Positions 62,529-64,000 of a DNA stretch of 64,000 bases are shown here, piece after piece (positions within the stretch are counted from its first letter, which is position 1; every line of letters starts with the position of its first letter). Source of the stretch: Clostridium sp. Marseille-P3244 (lineage in GTDB: Bacteria > Bacillota > Clostridia > Lachnospirales > Lachnospiraceae). The position numbers and the translations under genes are program-made. A model generated the notes under the pieces. The model saw only the letters and a program-made list of their open reading frames with translations, did no database searches and was not told where the DNA came from. The stretch covers positions 2,016,688 to 2,080,687 of the forward strand of contig NZ_LT635549.1 of the NCBI RefSeq assembly GCF_900120155.1. Reading direction: 5' to 3'.

Positions 62529-64000
62529 AGAAATCATTGACAGGATCAAAGAGGCAATAGACTACATCCTGGGATCCAGGCTTGTAGTTCTTATCGTAGT
62601 ATTCTGCCTGAGTTCTTCTGTCCTGATCGGACGTCTTTTCTATCTCCAGATCGTAAAAGGCGAGGATTATCTTGAGAATTATGAGCTCCAGATACGCAAG
62701 ACGAAAGAAGTAGCTGCCACAAGAGGGAATATTTATGACCGGAACGGAAACCTTCTGGCTTACAATAAGCTGGCTTATTCCGTCACGATCGAAGACACCC
62801 TTTCTACAAATATTACAGAAAGTGACAGAAATAAGCTTCTCAACGATATCCTGGACAGAGTACTTACGATCGTGGAAAAAAACGGAGACTCTGTGATTGA
62901 CAGTTTTGGGATCATTCTTGATTCCTCAGGAAATTATCAGTTTGCGGAGACGAATGAAACGCTGCGTCTCCGTTTTGTGGCAGATGTATTTGGCGAAAGT
63001 TATACGGATGATCTGACCGAAGAACAGCGGACACAGTCTGCCGCTGAAATTATGCATTTTCTCTGCTCAGAGCGGTATGGTCTGGATGATGAGAACAATG
63101 ATCCGGCATATATCCTGAAAATGGTCAATATGCGATATGCCATGGGGCTTAACAGCTACCAGCAGTATCTTTCCACAACGCTGGCTTCCGATGTCAGTGA
63201 TGAGACGGCGGCTGCCATAATGGAAAACCAGGAATCTCTGACCGGAGTTGATATTGCGGAAGATTCACTGCGGGTTTATCCGGACGGAGAATATTTCGCT
63301 TCCGTGATCGGCTACACCGGGCAGATTTCTCAGGAAGAGTACGACGCGCTGGACAGCGATGAGAAAAAACGTTATTCACTGTCAGATATCGTTGGAAAAT
63401 CCGGAATTGAACAGGCATTTGACAGTGTTCTTCAGGGAGAGAAGGGAGAACGCACTTTCTATGTGGATAATCTTGGAAAAGTAACAGATGTAGTCAGTTC
63501 AACCGATCCGGAGGCGGGCAATGATGTGTATCTGACCATAGACAAGAATCTGCAGATCAGCGCCTACAGGCTGCTGGAAGAAAAACTTGCCGGTATCATC
63601 CTGAGCAAGCTGAGCAATGTACTGGATTATGATCCTTCTACAGCGGAAGATACGAAATATATCATTATTCCGGTGGGAGACGCGTACAATGCTTTTATTG
63701 CTAACGAGATCATTGATATGGATCATTTTTCCAGTGAGGATGCGGGTACTGCGGAAAAGGCCGTCTATGAGATCTTTCATGACAAAAGAGAAAGTACACT
63801 TGACGAACTTATGGCTCAGCTCCGGGACCCGAATGCTCCTGCATACAGAGAGCTTTCGGATGAGATGCAGGCATACATGGATTATATCTGTGACACGGTC
63901 CTGAAGGAGGCTGCAGGACTTCTGCTTTCGGATGAGATCGACAGTACAGACGCGACTCAGACCGCATGGGCTGTGGATGAGACGATCAGTCTGTATACGT
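62521..64000 (+). CDS. mrdA: Penicillin-binding protein 2, N-terminal part
   Basis: Open for 493 codons to the window end. TTG 62521 has AAGGAG (62504-62509) 11 bases upstream, overlapping mreD. One membrane span at about 19-41 (RLVVLIVVFCLSSSVLIG) is followed by the pedestal domain (ATRGNIYDRNGNLLAYNKLA; ADVFGE; VIGYTGQISQEEY; GKSGIEQAFD) and the start of the transpeptidase domain (DVYLTIDKNLQISAYRLLE). The SxxK active site lies beyond the window. A large acidic insertion after the first transpeptidase helix (about 375-490) is typical of Lachnospiraceae PBP2. Wall synthase of the rod complex. Confidence 0.9.
   Translation, partial: MFREIIDRIKEAIDYILGSRLVVLIVVFCLSSSVLIGRLFYLQIVKGEDYLENYELQIRKTKEVAATRGNIYDRNGNLLAYNKLAYSVTIEDTLSTNITESDRNKLLNDILDRVLTIVEKNGDSVIDSFGIILDSSGNYQFAETNETLRLRFVADVFGESYTDDLTEEQRTQSAAEIMHFLCSERYGLDDENNDPAYILKMVNMRYAMGLNSYQQYLSTTLASDVSDETAAAIMENQESLTGVDIAEDSLRVYPDGEYFASVIGYTGQISQEEYDALDSDEKKRYSLSDIVGKSGIEQAFDSVLQGEKGERTFYVDNLGKVTDVVSSTDPEAGNDVYLTIDKNLQISAYRLLEEKLAGIILSKLSNVLDYDPSTAEDTKYIIIPVGDAYNAFIANEIIDMDHFSSEDAGTAEKAVYEIFHDKRESTLDELMAQLRDPNAPAYRELSDEMQAYMDYICDTVLKEAAGLLLSDEIDSTDATQTAWAVDETISLYT

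Overview
The window looks like the chromosome of an endospore-forming Firmicute of the Clostridia, most likely a Lachnospiraceae gut-type anaerobe. Evidence is the germination protease and SpoIIP sporulation genes, the Firmicute order rimP-nusA-ylxR-ylxQ-infB-rbfA-nrnA-truB-ribF-rpsO-pnp, a radC-mreBCD-PBP2 cluster, an mutSL-miaA cluster and the general protein sequence character. No tRNA, rRNA or CRISPR array was seen.

Region 1 (1 to about 8,340) is a visibly A+T-richer mobile element cut by the left window edge. It has an outward-facing tyrosine integrase joined to a CI/Stl-like repressor. Opposite these is a rightward operon of small DNA-binding proteins, a VapE-type primase-helicase, a repeat-rich non-coding stretch that may be a replication origin, an HNH nuclease and a terminase-small-subunit-like protein. 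No large terminase, portal or capsid gene is visible, which is the layout of a phage satellite (phage-inducible chromosomal island). It also carries a small serine recombinase behind an operator-rich promoter and its own sigma-70-family factor. The right edge seems to lie in the 3' end of a host gene, of which about 14 codons and a terminator remain (8,344-8,454).

Region 2 (8,483-20,963) is ordinary accessory chromosome: a cysteine-cluster flavoprotein, an SPFH protein with a small RHH-like partner, an ECF transporter S component, a 58-residue membrane protein, a glycosyltransferase / permuted NlpC-P60-like / flippase-like operon, an aldo-keto-reductase-like Fe-S protein lacking the usual catalytic residues, and a two-component system followed by an ABC exporter.

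Region 3 (20,964-33,300) holds an ABC-F protein, ilvN-ilvC, a MATE transporter, rpsT on the minus strand, gpr and spoIIP, and a second type IIA topoisomerase pair (parE/parC-like).

Region 4 (33,301-46,670) is the translation/RNA operon from rimP to ribF, then rpsO and pnp. An IS1182-like element with recognisable inverted repeats has landed between rpsO and pnp.

Region 5 (46,671-64,000) has a membrane protein, rarA, a CmpB-like membrane protein, mutS-mutL-miaA, a PLP enzyme, two flavoproteins, radC, mreB-mreC-mreD and the start of a PBP2 gene that runs off the window. Good sigma-A-type promoters (17-bp spacers) can be read upstream of many transcription units and are listed.
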